Both the position numbers and the translations under genes were made by a program. The notes beneath the pieces are model-generated. The model had not been told where the DNA came from and made no database searches. It saw only the letters and a list, made by a program, of their open reading frames with translations. DNA of 64,000 bases from Burkholderia vietnamiensis LMG 10929. GTDB taxonomy: Bacteria > Pseudomonadota > Gammaproteobacteria > Burkholderiales > Burkholderiaceae. The DNA is taken from the NCBI RefSeq assembly GCF_000959445.1, contig NZ_CP009631.1, forward strand, positions 2,666,001 to 2,730,000, in the 5' to 3' direction. Shown piece after piece: positions 1-8,852 of the stretch (within the stretch, counting starts at the first letter, position 1; each line of letters begins with the position of its first letter).

Positions 1-49
1 CGCTGTCGGGCCAGGCGCTCAGCTTCGTGGGAGATTTGCATGATGGGCC

Positions 50-442
50 TCAGTGAGGGTCTCGACTGCGATCAAGGTTTGATAAGGCATCTTTCGAGGC
101 CCGGCGCGTTGTTTTACAAAGCCGGACAACGAGAGCTTCTCCCAACGGCGTCATCTGAGGTTTGCCCCGGCATCTGCGACACCGGTCAATCTTGACCAGA
201 TTGCCGTTCAACAATGGCAGCAGGTCGGGCCGCTCGATGCTGACCAGCTCAGGTGCATGAGCGACGAGCATGAGCGTGGCGATCTCGTGCGGCGTCAGCA
301 TCGGGAAATTCGTGGCGCAAGTGGGAGACGTACCGAATTCCAGCGCGGTCCGGTCTGAAGGCCGTGCTTGCACATACCGCTGGGTGGCGACATGGTCGAC
401 CTGTCGGGATGCAATGCCTTCGATTTCGTAGGGAGATTCCAT
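50..442 (-). CDS. hypothetical protein downstream of FNR-type regulator
   Basis: Product of about 130 residues that I do not recognise. It has a central hydrophobic stretch (LTPHEIATLMLVAHAPELV) and a later C-R-R-C-R-G segment that could bind metal, but one Cys pair is too little to claim it. The ATG at 442 overlaps the stop of the upstream FNR-type gene (TGATG), with AGGAG about 10 bases before it, so the two are probably translationally coupled. A TTG directly before the ATG could also be read as the start. It may be a small partner of the regulator; function unknown. Confidence 0.6.
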   Translation of the reverse strand: MESPYEIEGIASRQVDHVATQRYVQARPSDRTALEFGTSPTCATNFPMLTPHEIATLMLVAHAPELVSIERPDLLPLLNGNLVKIDRCRRCRGKPQMTPLGEALVVRLCKTTRRASKDALSNLDRSRDPH

Positions 443-1317
443 CAATGTGCTCCTAGCCGATGTTCTGGCAAGCGAACATCAGGCGCGTACCCGAATGCCG
501 CCCGGTGCGGTTGACCCCGGAAGGTAGCAGGGCCAACGTCTGTCGCCAGCTTCTTCAACCCGTCAATATCGAGAATCCGGAGATCCTTGCCACGCACCTC
601 GATCAGCCCTCGCCCCTGCAATTTTGACAACATCCGGCTGACTGTCTCGAGTTTCAGGCCGAGGTAGCTGCCAACCTCCTCGCGCGTCATCTTCAGTGTG
701 AAAACAGCAGCGGAGTAGCCGCGCGCCTGCCAACGCTTCGACAGGTCGACGAGAAAGGTGGCCACCCGCTCCTCAGCCGTCGTAGTGCCCAGCAGCATCA
801 TGAGGACAGACTCGCGCACGATTTCAGCGCCCAGCATCTGATGCACATGGCGCTGGACTGCCTTCACTTCCCGGCACAGCATCTCGAGTAGGTCAAACGG
901 CATCGCGCACACGGAACTGTCTTCCAGCGCAATCGCCTCACAACTGTGTCTGCCGGTGGCAATGCCATCGATGCCAAGCGTGTCGCCTACGATGCCGAAG
1001 CCCGTGACCTGCTCATGCCCCTCCTGATGCATGACCACGGTCTTGAACGAACCCGCGCGGATAGCATAGATGCTCGCGAAGGTGTCGCCAGGGCGATACA
1101 GCGCATGCCCGCGATGCACGGTACGGACGCACTGCATGGCGGCGTTGAGCCGCTCGTGGGTCAAGGTGTCTATTGAACTGCGGGTGCATAGTCCTGCCAT
1201 CGCGCATGTCTTGCAGGCGATGTTTGACGCCGGCCTCCCTTGGTCGGTTTGCCGCACGAACGGCTCGCGACAGTAGAGAAATGTCGAACCTCCGTAAGGT
1301 TCAGTTATGGTCAACAT
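442..1317 (-). CDS. FNR/Crp-family oxygen-responsive transcriptional regulator
   Basis: Predicted oxygen sensor that would control anaerobic or microaerobic genes. With the start at 1317 it has 291 residues. C35-x2-C38-x5-C44 reproduces the spacing of the N-terminal 4Fe-4S ligands of E. coli FNR, and a later Cys (HSCEA) fits the fourth ligand. A cyclic-nucleotide-like beta roll follows, and the C-terminal winged helix carries the E-x2-SR recognition pattern (LETVSRM) typical of FNR binding to TTGAT-N4-ATCAA sites. The reading frame is open to 1407, but GAGGAA six bases before the ATG at 1317 decides the start. It lies downstream of a nitric-oxide response operon on the same strand, separated by about 150 bases that must hold its promoter. 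Confidence 0.88.
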   Translation of the reverse strand: MLTITEPYGGSTFLYCREPFVRQTDQGRPASNIACKTCAMAGLCTRSSIDTLTHERLNAAMQCVRTVHRGHALYRPGDTFASIYAIRAGSFKTVVMHQEGHEQVTGFGIVGDTLGIDGIATGRHSCEAIALEDSSVCAMPFDLLEMLCREVKAVQRHVHQMLGAEIVRESVLMMLLGTTTAEERVATFLVDLSKRWQARGYSAAVFTLKMTREEVGSYLGLKLETVSRMLSKLQGRGLIEVRGKDLRILDIDGLKKLATDVGPATFRGQPHRAAFGYAPDVRLPEHRLGAH

Positions 1318-1469
1318 GTTTTCCTCTATCCACAAGTATCCAAGTGATCGGAGGCGTGTTGGCGGCCATCGCGAGACGCTAATCTCTCGTGCAACGCACT
1401 GGATCAACTGGCTTAGTCAAAGAAATGTCTCCGCCACCGCGAGACTTGTTGCCGCACGTAGCGGGCATT

Positions 1470-1739
1470 TCAATTCACCGCCGTCACCGTGAAGTCAATT
1501 ACGATGTTGCCCGGCTCGCGATCGACGTACCCGATATCCACGCGCGGCCCGAAGTGATGCTCGATTTGGGCCACGAGCGGCAGCGGGTCATGATCGTTGA
1601 CGAAGCGCATCACCTCGGCTGACTCCAGCTCATTGAGCGCGCCGAAAATGGCCGCGTGGCGGAAACGCTTGGCGATGCCGCGGGCATCGAAGAGGTATTG
1701 CTGGGAAAGAATGGGCAGGACTTCTGCTCGATTTCGCAT
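1470..1739 (-). CDS. DUF2249 domain protein
   Basis: Small protein of about 89 residues related to the DUF2249 family, often found beside hemerythrin-like proteins, NnrS and denitrification regulators; the biochemical role is not established. The start at 1739 follows AGGAGAG seven bases upstream. An alternative ATG at 1778 overlaps the stop of the hemerythrin gene (TAATG) but lacks a ribosome binding site. It is the last gene of the apparent nsrR-nnrS-hemerythrin operon. The conserved-looking C-terminal half (HHFGPRVDIGYVDREPG) is intact. Confidence 0.75.
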   Translation of the reverse strand: MRNRAEVLPILSQQYLFDARGIAKRFRHAAIFGALNELESAEVMRFVNDHDPLPLVAQIEHHFGPRVDIGYVDREPGNIVIDFTVTAVN

Positions 1740-1777
1740 AGATGTCTCTCCTGAAAGGCCGTCGGTCGCGGCTGTCA

Positions 1778-2317
1778 TTACGACGTAATGGTGCGTCGGG
1801 CCACCATAGCCGCGCTTAGGTTGGCCATCTGCCGCCGATCGAGGCTCGCTTCGGCAAATGGCAGAATCTCGCTTTCCTCCAACGCGATGTGGCCGCGGTA
1901 CGCATCGGCAAAGTCATCCACCCAAACGCGCTCAAGCAGCCTTGCTTTCCCTTGGCCGATATCGGAGAGCACAGGTCGCAACCGTACCCACCCTGCCTCC
2001 AGCGATTGATGCTCGTCTAGCAAGGATGCGATTCGTATAGTCACCGACGAGCCGTGCCGTTGACCGACCTTAATCAGCATTGGAAAGAGATCCTGTTCCT
2101 CATCCGCATGATGATGTGGGCCCGCGATGTCGAAATAACGCATGATGTTTCTGGCTGCTTGCTGCGCTTGGGTATCAGTGCCGTGCACGGGAAGGTGCGC
2201 TGCGAGCTTCTTGAGCGTGGCGCACTGTGCGGCAATGCGTTCGTGACACGCCCTGAGCATCTCGATCGGTTCGTCGAACGAGGGCGCAGACTTGACCAAT
2301 AGATTGTTCGACTTCAT
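1778..2317 (-). CDS. hemerythrin HHE-domain protein
   Basis: Predicted non-haem di-iron protein of 179 residues, probably involved in NO or oxygen sensing or in repair under nitrosative stress. Candidate iron ligands of the HHE fold are visible in order: H in RACHERI, the HHHADEE segment, H in LLDEHQSLE, and H plus E in GHIALEESEILP. Length fits stand-alone HHE proteins. It follows nnrS by 25 bases on the same strand, so cotranscription from the nsrR promoter is likely. Confidence 0.82.
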   Translation of the reverse strand: MKSNNLLVKSAPSFDEPIEMLRACHERIAAQCATLKKLAAHLPVHGTDTQAQQAARNIMRYFDIAGPHHHADEEQDLFPMLIKVGQRHGSSVTIRIASLLDEHQSLEAGWVRLRPVLSDIGQGKARLLERVWVDDFADAYRGHIALEESEILPFAEASLDRRQMANLSAAMVARRTITS

Positions 2318-2342
2318 TTTGCATCGCTCACAACGTTTCGCT

Positions 2343-3542
2343 TCAGCCAGCCTTGCCGTCAGTTCGCGGGCGTGTCAGGTAGGGCCAATATTGGAATGCG
2401 TACATGGCGAACGCCACGCACCAGCACAAGCCGGCGGCGTCGATCCACCACGCGCTCCAGCCACTCGCAAGCAACGGACCAAAAACGCGTAGAACGGCGG
2501 CGGCGATCACGAGGCAGTAACAGGCAATCTCAGTTGGTCCGGCGACGAGCTTGCGGCCGGTATGTCCGAGCGCGGTCCGTGTGATCATGGCGATGATCGC
2601 TCCTCCGAGTGCACCGACCGTAAGGGCATGCAGCGCGATTGAATGTGGCACCAGTCCGACGGTACTCAGCATCAACAGGCCGAAGCCGACTGGGACCCAG
2701 GCGTAGGCCGCGTGAAGGATCGCGAGAATCGGCCGGCGGCCGACCTTCCACGAACGCCATTCAGCAAGCCGGATGCCATGGACCACCGCCGTCGCACCCG
2801 CCGCGCTGCCAACAAGCCACGCACTCGCGCCTAGCGCGTCGAACCCAAATGCCAGCAGCGGCAGTGGCACGGCCAGCGCTTCGACTACCCGCCAGCGCCT
2901 GAATGTATAGCCGGGCACAGCGTTGGCAGTGAACGTCGGCGTCACTCGACCCGCGATGATAGTGACGAGCGTCACCAGCAGCCCAACGGCGGCGCCAGCA
3001 GAGCGCATTGCCAGATCGGCCCGTCCCTGCAGCACCCATGCGTGAAACAGGATGTTCAGAAGGCCGAGCATGCCCAGCACGACGGGTACAAAGATATTGT
3101 GGCGGTTGCGTGCCCGGATAAGCACGCGCAGCAGGGCGATCATCAGGACCGGCAGAAACGCCGAATCCACGATCGCGGCCAGCAGCGCCGGGCCGGACCA
3201 TACCGCAATGCGCCCCACGAGCCACAGAAGCCATAACAGGGCCAACGGTGCGCCGGATGGTGTTTTGAGCGAGGTCCAGGCCCGCACCGCGGTCAGCAGA
3301 AAGCCAGCAACGATGGCTGCGGCAAACCCGAAGATCATCTCATGCGTATGCCACAGGATGCCATTGAGTGACGTCATCCGACCTGCCGGCACAATGCCAT
3401 GCAGCGCGCCAAGCCAGACCAGAATGGCGAGCGCACCGAACAGCGCGCCCCCTAGGTAAAACGGCCGGAAGCCGAGTCTCAGGACCGGCAGCTCCGACGC
3501 AGGTGACACGAACGAAGAACGGTGCGGCAGATGCATTTTCAT
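2343..3542 (-). CDS. nnrS: NnrS family membrane protein
   Basis: Polytopic inner-membrane protein of about 399 residues of the NnrS family, a haem-copper protein linked to relief of nitrosative stress. About twelve hydrophobic segments are visible, with the family-typical start region PVLRLGFRPFYLGGALF and the later LNGILWHTHEMIFGFA histidine motif. The frame is open to 3854, but the true start is the ATG at 3542: GGAGG lies six bases upstream and it overlaps the nsrR stop by four bases (ATGA). The upstream extension is non-membrane, Arg-rich shadow sequence. Coupled to nsrR, it is a classical NO-responsive gene. Confidence 0.9.
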   Translation of the reverse strand: MKMHLPHRSSFVSPASELPVLRLGFRPFYLGGALFGALAILVWLGALHGIVPAGRMTSLNGILWHTHEMIFGFAAAIVAGFLLTAVRAWTSLKTPSGAPLALLWLLWLVGRIAVWSGPALLAAIVDSAFLPVLMIALLRVLIRARNRHNIFVPVVLGMLGLLNILFHAWVLQGRADLAMRSAGAAVGLLVTLVTIIAGRVTPTFTANAVPGYTFRRWRVVEALAVPLPLLAFGFDALGASAWLVGSAAGATAVVHGIRLAEWRSWKVGRRPILAILHAAYAWVPVGFGLLMLSTVGLVPHSIALHALTVGALGGAIIAMITRTALGHTGRKLVAGPTEIACYCLVIAAAVLRVFGPLLASGWSAWWIDAAGLCWCVAFAMYAFQYWPYLTRPRTDGKAG

Positions 3543-4051
3543 TGAGGGCCTCCAGTGCGGCGACTCGTACTGCCACGCGGGCGCGACACCGATACCAACT
3601 CGCGAGAGTCTGCCATGCCCAGGACAGTCGCGGCCACCGTGGGCGCCGCAATGGCTTCTCGCAGCGTCATGGTGTCGAGCTCGTGGAGAAAGGCGTCGAC
3701 CGCCCGGTACAACCTGTGCCGGAGGTTGCAGACCGGAAAAATCGTGCAGCCGTGTGCGACGGTCATATCGTGGCAACTCACGACGGCAAAATCTTTTTCG
3801 GCGGTCCGCACGATTTCCCCTACCGAAATCTGCTCGGGCGCGCGCGCCAGGCAAGCGCCGCCAGCGCGACCGCGCGAGGTTTCAATGAAGCCGAGTTGGC
3901 TGAGCTCGTGCACGACTTTCGTCAAATGATTGCGTGAAATACCGTAGGCGCCCGCGATTTCGTCGATCGTCGAAACGCCACCGCCTGGGTACTTCAGAGC
4001 CAGATACATCATCACCCGAAGCGTGTAATCGGTGTAGAGAGTGAGGTGCAT
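3539..4051 (-). CDS. nsrR: NsrR, Rrf2-family nitric oxide-sensing repressor
   Basis: Predicted NO-sensing transcriptional repressor of 170 residues. An N-terminal Rrf2 winged helix (LTLYTDYTLRVMMYLAL, then GISRNHLTKVVHEL) is followed by C93, C102 and C108, matching the three-cysteine Fe-S ligand set of NsrR. It is the first gene of an operon with nnrS, a hemerythrin-like protein and a DUF2249 protein, a common NsrR regulon. The start has only a modest ribosome binding site (GGATGGAG). A candidate NsrR operator lies 70 bases upstream, so autoregulation is expected. The tail after residue 145 is divergent. Confidence 0.88.
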   Translation of the reverse strand: MHLTLYTDYTLRVMMYLALKYPGGGVSTIDEIAGAYGISRNHLTKVVHELSQLGFIETSRGRAGGACLARAPEQISVGEIVRTAEKDFAVVSCHDMTVAHGCTIFPVCNLRHRLYRAVDAFLHELDTMTLREAIAAPTVAATVLGMADSRELVSVSRPRGSTSRRTGGPQ

Positions 4052-4120
4052 GGTGGCTCCATCCTTGAAACGGCGCTGTTGGGCTCGCGCGTGCGAAGCT
4101 ATTCAACGGCGACACATTAC

Positions 4121-4137
4121 ATGCATTAAAAATACTT
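4121..4137 (-). promoter_or_regulatory. candidate NsrR operator upstream of nsrR
   Basis: The 17 bases ATGCATTAAAAATACTT fit the NsrR consensus ATGCATTTnAAATGCAT at 13 of 16 scored positions. The AT-rich site stands out in GC-rich DNA and lies 70 bases before the nsrR start, where a repressor would block its promoter. The identification rests on consensus match and location only. Confidence 0.55.
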
Positions 4138-4497
4138 CATTTACGGCGGATCCACAATGAAGTCGATCGTCGCGTTGCGTTAATCATTGGGAACCACGTC
4201 TCGAGCGCCTTTGTGATCGCGCGCACCCGTGCGCCAGCACTGGCTTTGCGAGGTGGGCAGTTTGCATCCGTTCGACCATGCGGCTAATTGACTCAGATCG
4301 GATTCGCGTGTCCGCTGAGAAGCGGTTCGAAATGGAGTCGAAGCCTAAGCCGCCCAGTAATGCGCGCCGACGTACATCGTTCCGACGTTTCAGCCGAATG
4401 GTCAGGGGATCACCAGTTGAATGACCGGTCAAAATAATATCTAGACGGATAAGAGTTATTATCTGCCCATCATTGAAAAGCATCTAAACTGGCGATC
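4138..4497. other. intergenic region without recognised gene
   Basis: About 360 bases between the nsrR promoter and the integrase start. A 99-codon minus-strand frame (4184-4483) has no recognisable homology or good start and is treated as noise. The last 60 bases before 4498 are AT-rich (AATAATATCTAGACGGATAAGAG) and probably contain the integrase promoter. Confidence 0.5.
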
Positions 4498-6189
4498 ATG
4501 AAAACGCGTGAGACCCATTCCGTCGACGAGAACAAGCCCGACTTCCCCGAGGAAGCGGAGCTCGCCGCACTGCGCGGCTGGTACGCCGGCCTGGACGCGC
4601 GGGCCGCCGTGGCCCGCTATCTGGGAGATCGGCGAGCAGCCGGCGGGTCATCGCGTGGCATCCTCGGCCGCATTCGTCAGCGACTTGTCGCGTTCGCGCG
4701 AAGCCGCCATCGCGAGGACCTGGCGGCGGCGTTCGTTGCTCGTCCGACGAGCGCATCGGCCGACAGCGTCGCCCGCGTGATCGAGGCGCTCCGCAATCTG
4801 CCCGTGCCGGTTCCCCTGATCACCGACGCCGTCGAGATGTGGCTGCCGCCTCGCATCGTCGAGGCGCTGCACGCGCACGGTATCCGGACGTTGGCCGACC
4901 TGACCGTGCGGATTCCGCGACGACGTCGCTGGTGGTCGGCGATCGGCGGGCTCGGTGTCGCGAGTGCACGGCATATCGAGGCTTTCTTTGCGGCGCATCG
5001 CGCACTGACTGAGCGGGCACGCGCATTGATCGCTGCGGCGCCGTCCGGCATCGTCGTGCCGTGGGAACAGATTCGCGTGCCACACGAAGTCGATGGCTCG
5101 CGCGGGCAGTTCCGTGCACCACAGGCCGCTTGTCTGCTGAGCGCATCGAACGACTATGGAGCGGTCCGGTCGTGGTTGTCGCTGCACGAGTCTGCGGCGA
5201 CCCAGCGCGCCTACCGGAAGGAGGCCGAACGTCTGATCCTGTGGGCGATCGTTGAACGTGGCCGAGCGTTGTCGTCGCTGACGACCGACGACGCGATCGC
5301 GTACCGCGGGTTCTTGCGGCGGCCGGCGCCGCGCGAGCGTTGGGTCGGACCATCACGGCCGCGACAAAGCGTCGAATGGCGGCCGTTCAGCGGCCCGCTA
5401 TCGGCGCGTTCGGCAGCGTATGCGCTCACAGTCCTGTCAGCGATGTTCCGCTGGCTGGTCGAGCAGCGCTATGTGCTGGCGAATCCGTTTGCGGGCGTCA
5501 AGGTTCGTGGTGCCGCGGCGCGTACGGGGCTGGATGTTGCCCGTGGCTTCACGGAAGGCGAGTGGCTGTTGATCCGCGCATTGGCCGACGGACTGGAATG
5601 GTCGTATCGCTGGGGCGCGCCGGCCGCGCAGCGTCTGCGCTTCCTGCTCGACTTCGGTTACGCGACCGGTCTGCGAGCCAGCGAGTTCGTCGACGCCACG
5701 CTCGGCGACATTCGACGCGACGACCGCGGGGATCACTGGCTACATGTAATCGGCAAGGGCGGCAAACCCGGCAAGGTGGCGCTGCCTGCGCTGGCGAGAT
5801 CCGCGCTGGATCAGTCTCTGGTCCAGCGCGGGCTGCCGGTGACGCCGTCCCGCTGGAACCCGATCACACCGCTGGTCGCGAACCTCGAGGAGGACGGCGC
5901 CGGCATCGAGAGTGCAAGGCTCTGGCGCGTGCTGCGGCGCTTCTTTCGGTTTGCGGCCGACGCGATCCAGGATGAACGGCCAGCGACGGCCGAGAAGCTT
6001 CGGCGCGCAAGCCCACACTGGATGCGGCACACACATGCGACGCACGCGCTGGCCCGTGGCGCGGAGCTGATCATGGTGCGCGACAATCTCCGTCATGCGT
6101 CGATATCGACGACGTCGACCTACCTGCACAGCGATGAGGTCCAGCGGGCGCGGCAGTTCGATCAAGCATTTGAAGCACGCAAAGTCTAG
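4498..6189 (+). CDS. tyrosine recombinase/integrase with long N-terminal domain
   Basis: Site-specific tyrosine recombinase of 563 residues. The first roughly 190 residues look like the N-terminal domain seen in a Burkholderiales subgroup of phage-integrase proteins (HGIRTLADLTVRIPRRRRWW, a helix-hairpin-helix-like unit). A SAM-like core-binding domain follows, then the catalytic domain. Catalytic residues are all present: R393 (TGLRASE), K420 (GKGGK), H507 and R510 (HWMRHTH), H533 (LRHAS) and Y542 (TYLHSDE). The gene is isolated, with no excisionase beside it; short repeats follow it. It is probably the mobility gene of an accessory segment, but its attachment site is not identified. Confidence 0.9.
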   Translation: MKTRETHSVDENKPDFPEEAELAALRGWYAGLDARAAVARYLGDRRAAGGSSRGILGRIRQRLVAFARSRHREDLAAAFVARPTSASADSVARVIEALRNLPVPVPLITDAVEMWLPPRIVEALHAHGIRTLADLTVRIPRRRRWWSAIGGLGVASARHIEAFFAAHRALTERARALIAAAPSGIVVPWEQIRVPHEVDGSRGQFRAPQAACLLSASNDYGAVRSWLSLHESAATQRAYRKEAERLILWAIVERGRALSSLTTDDAIAYRGFLRRPAPRERWVGPSRPRQSVEWRPFSGPLSARSAAYALTVLSAMFRWLVEQRYVLANPFAGVKVRGAAARTGLDVARGFTEGEWLLIRALADGLEWSYRWGAPAAQRLRFLLDFGYATGLRASEFVDATLGDIRRDDRGDHWLHVIGKGGKPGKVALPALARSALDQSLVQRGLPVTPSRWNPITPLVANLEEDGAGIESARLWRVLRRFFRFAADAIQDERPATAEKLRRASPHWMRHTHATHALARGAELIMVRDNLRHASISTTSTYLHSDEVQRARQFDQAFEARKV

Positions 6190-6302
6190 CGTACGGTCGA
6201 TTCGATCGAGGAGGAAAATTCCCCCTCTAGATCAGTTGGATAAGGGCATTTTGGCGAAAATTTCACGAATCCCGGCCGACCCTCAGAAAGTCGACGAAAC
6301 AT

Positions 6303-6403
6303 GCGACATTTGTATTTAGCTGGCGCTGCGACATCTGAATCTGGGTATGACACTGGCGTAGCTCCAAGTTCATATGTCGCGTTGAGCCAGTCAGAAATGT
6401 CCG
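6303..6403. repeat. direct and inverted GCGACAT repeats downstream of integrase
   Basis: The 7-mer GCGACAT occurs at 6303-6309 and 6328-6334, its inverse ATGTCGC at 6374-6380, and a one-mismatch inverse ATGTCCG at 6397-6403. The cluster lies in the non-coding 229 bases between integrase and antiporter, so it could be recombinase arm or core sites. This is inference from spacing and position. Confidence 0.35.
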
Positions 6404-6418
6404 GTTCAGGCCTGCCGT

Positions 6419-8056
6419 TCAGGGCAATCGCACCTCTTCCAAGTCCAGCATTCCGACCATGTCACGCGCTACCTCGTCTGAAATTTCATGGTCGAGCGCA
6501 AGCTTGTAAATGGCATCCCGAGACGCTTCAATAACAGCCCGCATCACCCTCAGTTCAACATCTCGTCCCACACGCGCCCGACCGCCGATCGAACGCTCGG
6601 GAGAGTCGGCGAGCGGTTCATGCAGACCGGCCAGCACCTGATCGACTACATGCATGTATGCGTGCGCCTCTTGCGAAGATCCCCTCTCTTGCTGCTCGTC
6701 AAGTATCGATGAAACGCGGTTTACAGCTGCGCGTTGAGCCGCCTGTCGTGCGACTTCCCACTGCCGCAGGTGTGGTGATGATCGCGGTTGCCCAATGCCT
6801 TTGAGCAACCATGGCAAGCCGAGCGTCGCGGCGATCAAGGAGATGATAATCACTGCAGCAGCAAGAAAAATAGCCAGGTCGCGCGAGGGAAACGCCTCGC
6901 CGTTAGGCAGAGCCAGTGGAAGTGTCATTACGCCGGCCAACGTCACCGCACCGCGCACTCCTCCCAACGATAGCGCCAACATGATGCGCGGCGTGGCCCG
7001 CGCCTCGGGAGGCGGTGTCATTCCGCGTATGATCCGGGCGAGCCAGACTGAACCGAAAATGCATGCGAAGCGCAAGACCGCCAGCATGAGCCAGACAATA
7101 AATGCATATGCAAGCAGCGACCCTGCCTCGTGGCCCCCAATCTGCATCACGAGCTGGGCGGCAGCCTTGAAAATACCGGGCAACTGTTCGCCGAGCAGCA
7201 CGAACATGATTCCGTTGAGTGTGAACTGCATCATGTCCCAAACGATCTGGCGCTGCATGCGCGCAAACGCGCTGACCCGTCCCGACAACTCCGCGCGGCT
7301 TACGGTCCAGCCGGCCGCCACGGCAGCTAAAATGCCCGAGGCGCCGATATGCTCGGCCAGGAAGTATGCAGCGAAGGGAATCAAGAGACTTAATAGAACC
7401 TCGGAGCGCGGCTCCGCCCCAAAGCGTCTTGTGAAACCGTCTCGAAGCAACGTGATGGCGGAGGTGACGAGCGCACCGGTCGCAAGGCCTGCACCCGCCA
7501 CCCAGAGAAATGAGATGGCCGCCGACGATAGAGAAAATGCGCCAGTCATCGCTGCCGCAACCGCAAGGCGGAATGCGACCAACCCACTCGCGTCGTTGAA
7601 CAGTGCCTCACCTTCTAGGATCGCTGTGATACGTCGAGGAATGGCCAGTCGGTGCGTGATGCCGGCCACCGCCACCGGATCGGTCGGCGAAATGATGGCT
7701 GCGAGCGCATACGCGACGGCCAACGGCATCGAGGGAATCATCCAGTGAATGGCGTAACCGGCGCCGACAACGGTCAGAATTACCAGTCCAACAGAGAGCT
7801 GAAAGATTCCGAGCTTGTCACGTCGCAGCAAGTCCTTCGGTATCCGCCATCCGTCCAAAAACAGCAGTGGCGGCAAGAACAGTAGAAAAAATAGGTCAGG
7901 ATCGAGCTTGACGCCACCTTTGAAAACACCGGCTATCAGAAAGCCCAGAGAAATCTGGAGCAACGGAAGCGGTATCGCCAACGGCAGAACGCGAATTATG
8001 GCGCCGCTGATCAGCACGGCAACCAGCATAGTAATAGCAATACTAACGCTCTCCAA
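6419..8056 (-). CDS. Na+/H+ antiporter, CPA1 family
   Basis: Predicted cation/proton exchanger of the inner membrane, 545 residues, with about twelve transmembrane segments in the first 400 residues and a hydrophilic C-terminal tail. Family signatures include FLPPLLFLDGW, the ion-binding SPTDPVAV and EGEALFNDASGLV. It would export Na+ (or K+) in exchange for protons, aiding pH and salt tolerance. The start is a TTG at 8056, supported by GGGGG a few bases upstream; no ATG lies nearby in a better context. No operon partner: the flanks are an integrase and IS remnants. Confidence 0.88.
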   Translation of the reverse strand: MESVSIAITMLVAVLISGAIIRVLPLAIPLPLLQISLGFLIAGVFKGGVKLDPDLFFLLFLPPLLFLDGWRIPKDLLRRDKLGIFQLSVGLVILTVVGAGYAIHWMIPSMPLAVAYALAAIISPTDPVAVAGITHRLAIPRRITAILEGEALFNDASGLVAFRLAVAAAMTGAFSLSSAAISFLWVAGAGLATGALVTSAITLLRDGFTRRFGAEPRSEVLLSLLIPFAAYFLAEHIGASGILAAVAAGWTVSRAELSGRVSAFARMQRQIVWDMMQFTLNGIMFVLLGEQLPGIFKAAAQLVMQIGGHEAGSLLAYAFIVWLMLAVLRFACIFGSVWLARIIRGMTPPPEARATPRIMLALSLGGVRGAVTLAGVMTLPLALPNGEAFPSRDLAIFLAAAVIIISLIAATLGLPWLLKGIGQPRSSPHLRQWEVARQAAQRAAVNRVSSILDEQQERGSSQEAHAYMHVVDQVLAGLHEPLADSPERSIGGRARVGRDVELRVMRAVIEASRDAIYKLALDHEISDEVARDMVGMLDLEEVRLP

Positions 8057-8189
8057 ATCGCCCCCTTTATCTGTTCAATATCAGCGCGAGACCAGCGCTC
8101 CATTTCGTCGCGAACGGTGTAATGCTCAATGGCGAAGATCGGCGTTCACGCAATCTTCAATGATTCGAAGGGCACCTTGCTCAAACAAG

Positions 8190-8612
8190 TATCGTCGATT
8201 CCGTCAAGTTGACGTTCGTAGACATCTGGGCGACGCAAAAGTACTGTCGGATCGGCCCGAAGCATGGTCGAAACGCCCGCACGCGATGCACATCGCGAAG
8301 CCCGACATCTGACGTACGCGCCGTAGGTCGGCTGACGGGCTCTCGGCTAGTCATTCACGCATGCAGCCGTATCGGCGCCCGCTTCGCGTGTTCGAGATCG
8401 GGAATGTAAGCCTTCGCCGCCGCATAGCCGCGCAGCTGCGCGGTAACGATCGTGCGCGACACTGCGATTGAACGCAGCATCCTCCGAAAGAAGCGCTTTG
8501 CTGTGGCCTTGTTGCACCGATATTTTCGCCAGCATCTCGAGGTCAGCGCCATGCTCGTCAACTCCTTGCCACCACAGATACCGCTCGCCGCGTAACGTCG
8601 CGAATATCTCGG
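8190..8612 (-). pseudogene. IS6-family transposase remnant, frameshifted
   Basis: Read on the minus strand, three pieces match an IS6/IS240-type DDE transposase in order. The first is GERYLWWQGVDEHGADLEML (about 8608-8500), the second KATAKRFFRRML...TIVTAQLRGYAAAKAYIPDLEHAKR (8517-8355, another frame), and the third the C-terminal FGPIRQYF region (near 8230) after a stop codon. At least one frameshift and one stop separate them, and the N-terminal third is missing. It is a dead element. Confidence 0.7.
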
Positions 8613-8629
8613 GTATTTGCCGGCAGCTT

Positions 8630-8731
8630 CGAAATGCCGCGGTGCTTGCGTAGATCCTTCACCGGCTCGTCCCGGCTCTCGGCCTCGCGCAAGATGCGGA
8701 TGACCTGCTCGTCGATAAATCGCTTCTTCAT
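8630..8731 (-). pseudogene. IS3-family OrfA N-terminal fragment
   Basis: From an ATG at 8731 with AAGGAGAA upstream, about 34 codons read as the start of an IS3-type OrfA (MKKRFIDEQVIRILREAES, then VKDLRKHRGIS). The helix-turn-helix is cut at the SKLP junction, beyond which the DNA switches to the IS6-type remnant. The 120 bases up to the amidohydrolase stop contain nothing else recognisable. Confidence 0.65.
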
Positions 8732-8852
8732 CGAGTTCTCCTTATCTCGAGGAAAAAAGAGAACTCCCTTGCCGGATGGCTACAAGAAACGTCTCACGTC
8801 GATTCTATCATCGCTCCTCTATTGACCTTCCAGAGTTTTACAACCGCCCAGC

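Noticed and set aside
3543-3854. N-terminal extension of nnrS
   Set aside because: Overlaps nsrR in another frame, is Arg-rich, and the internal ATG at 3542 has a perfect Shine-Dalgarno and stop-start overlap.
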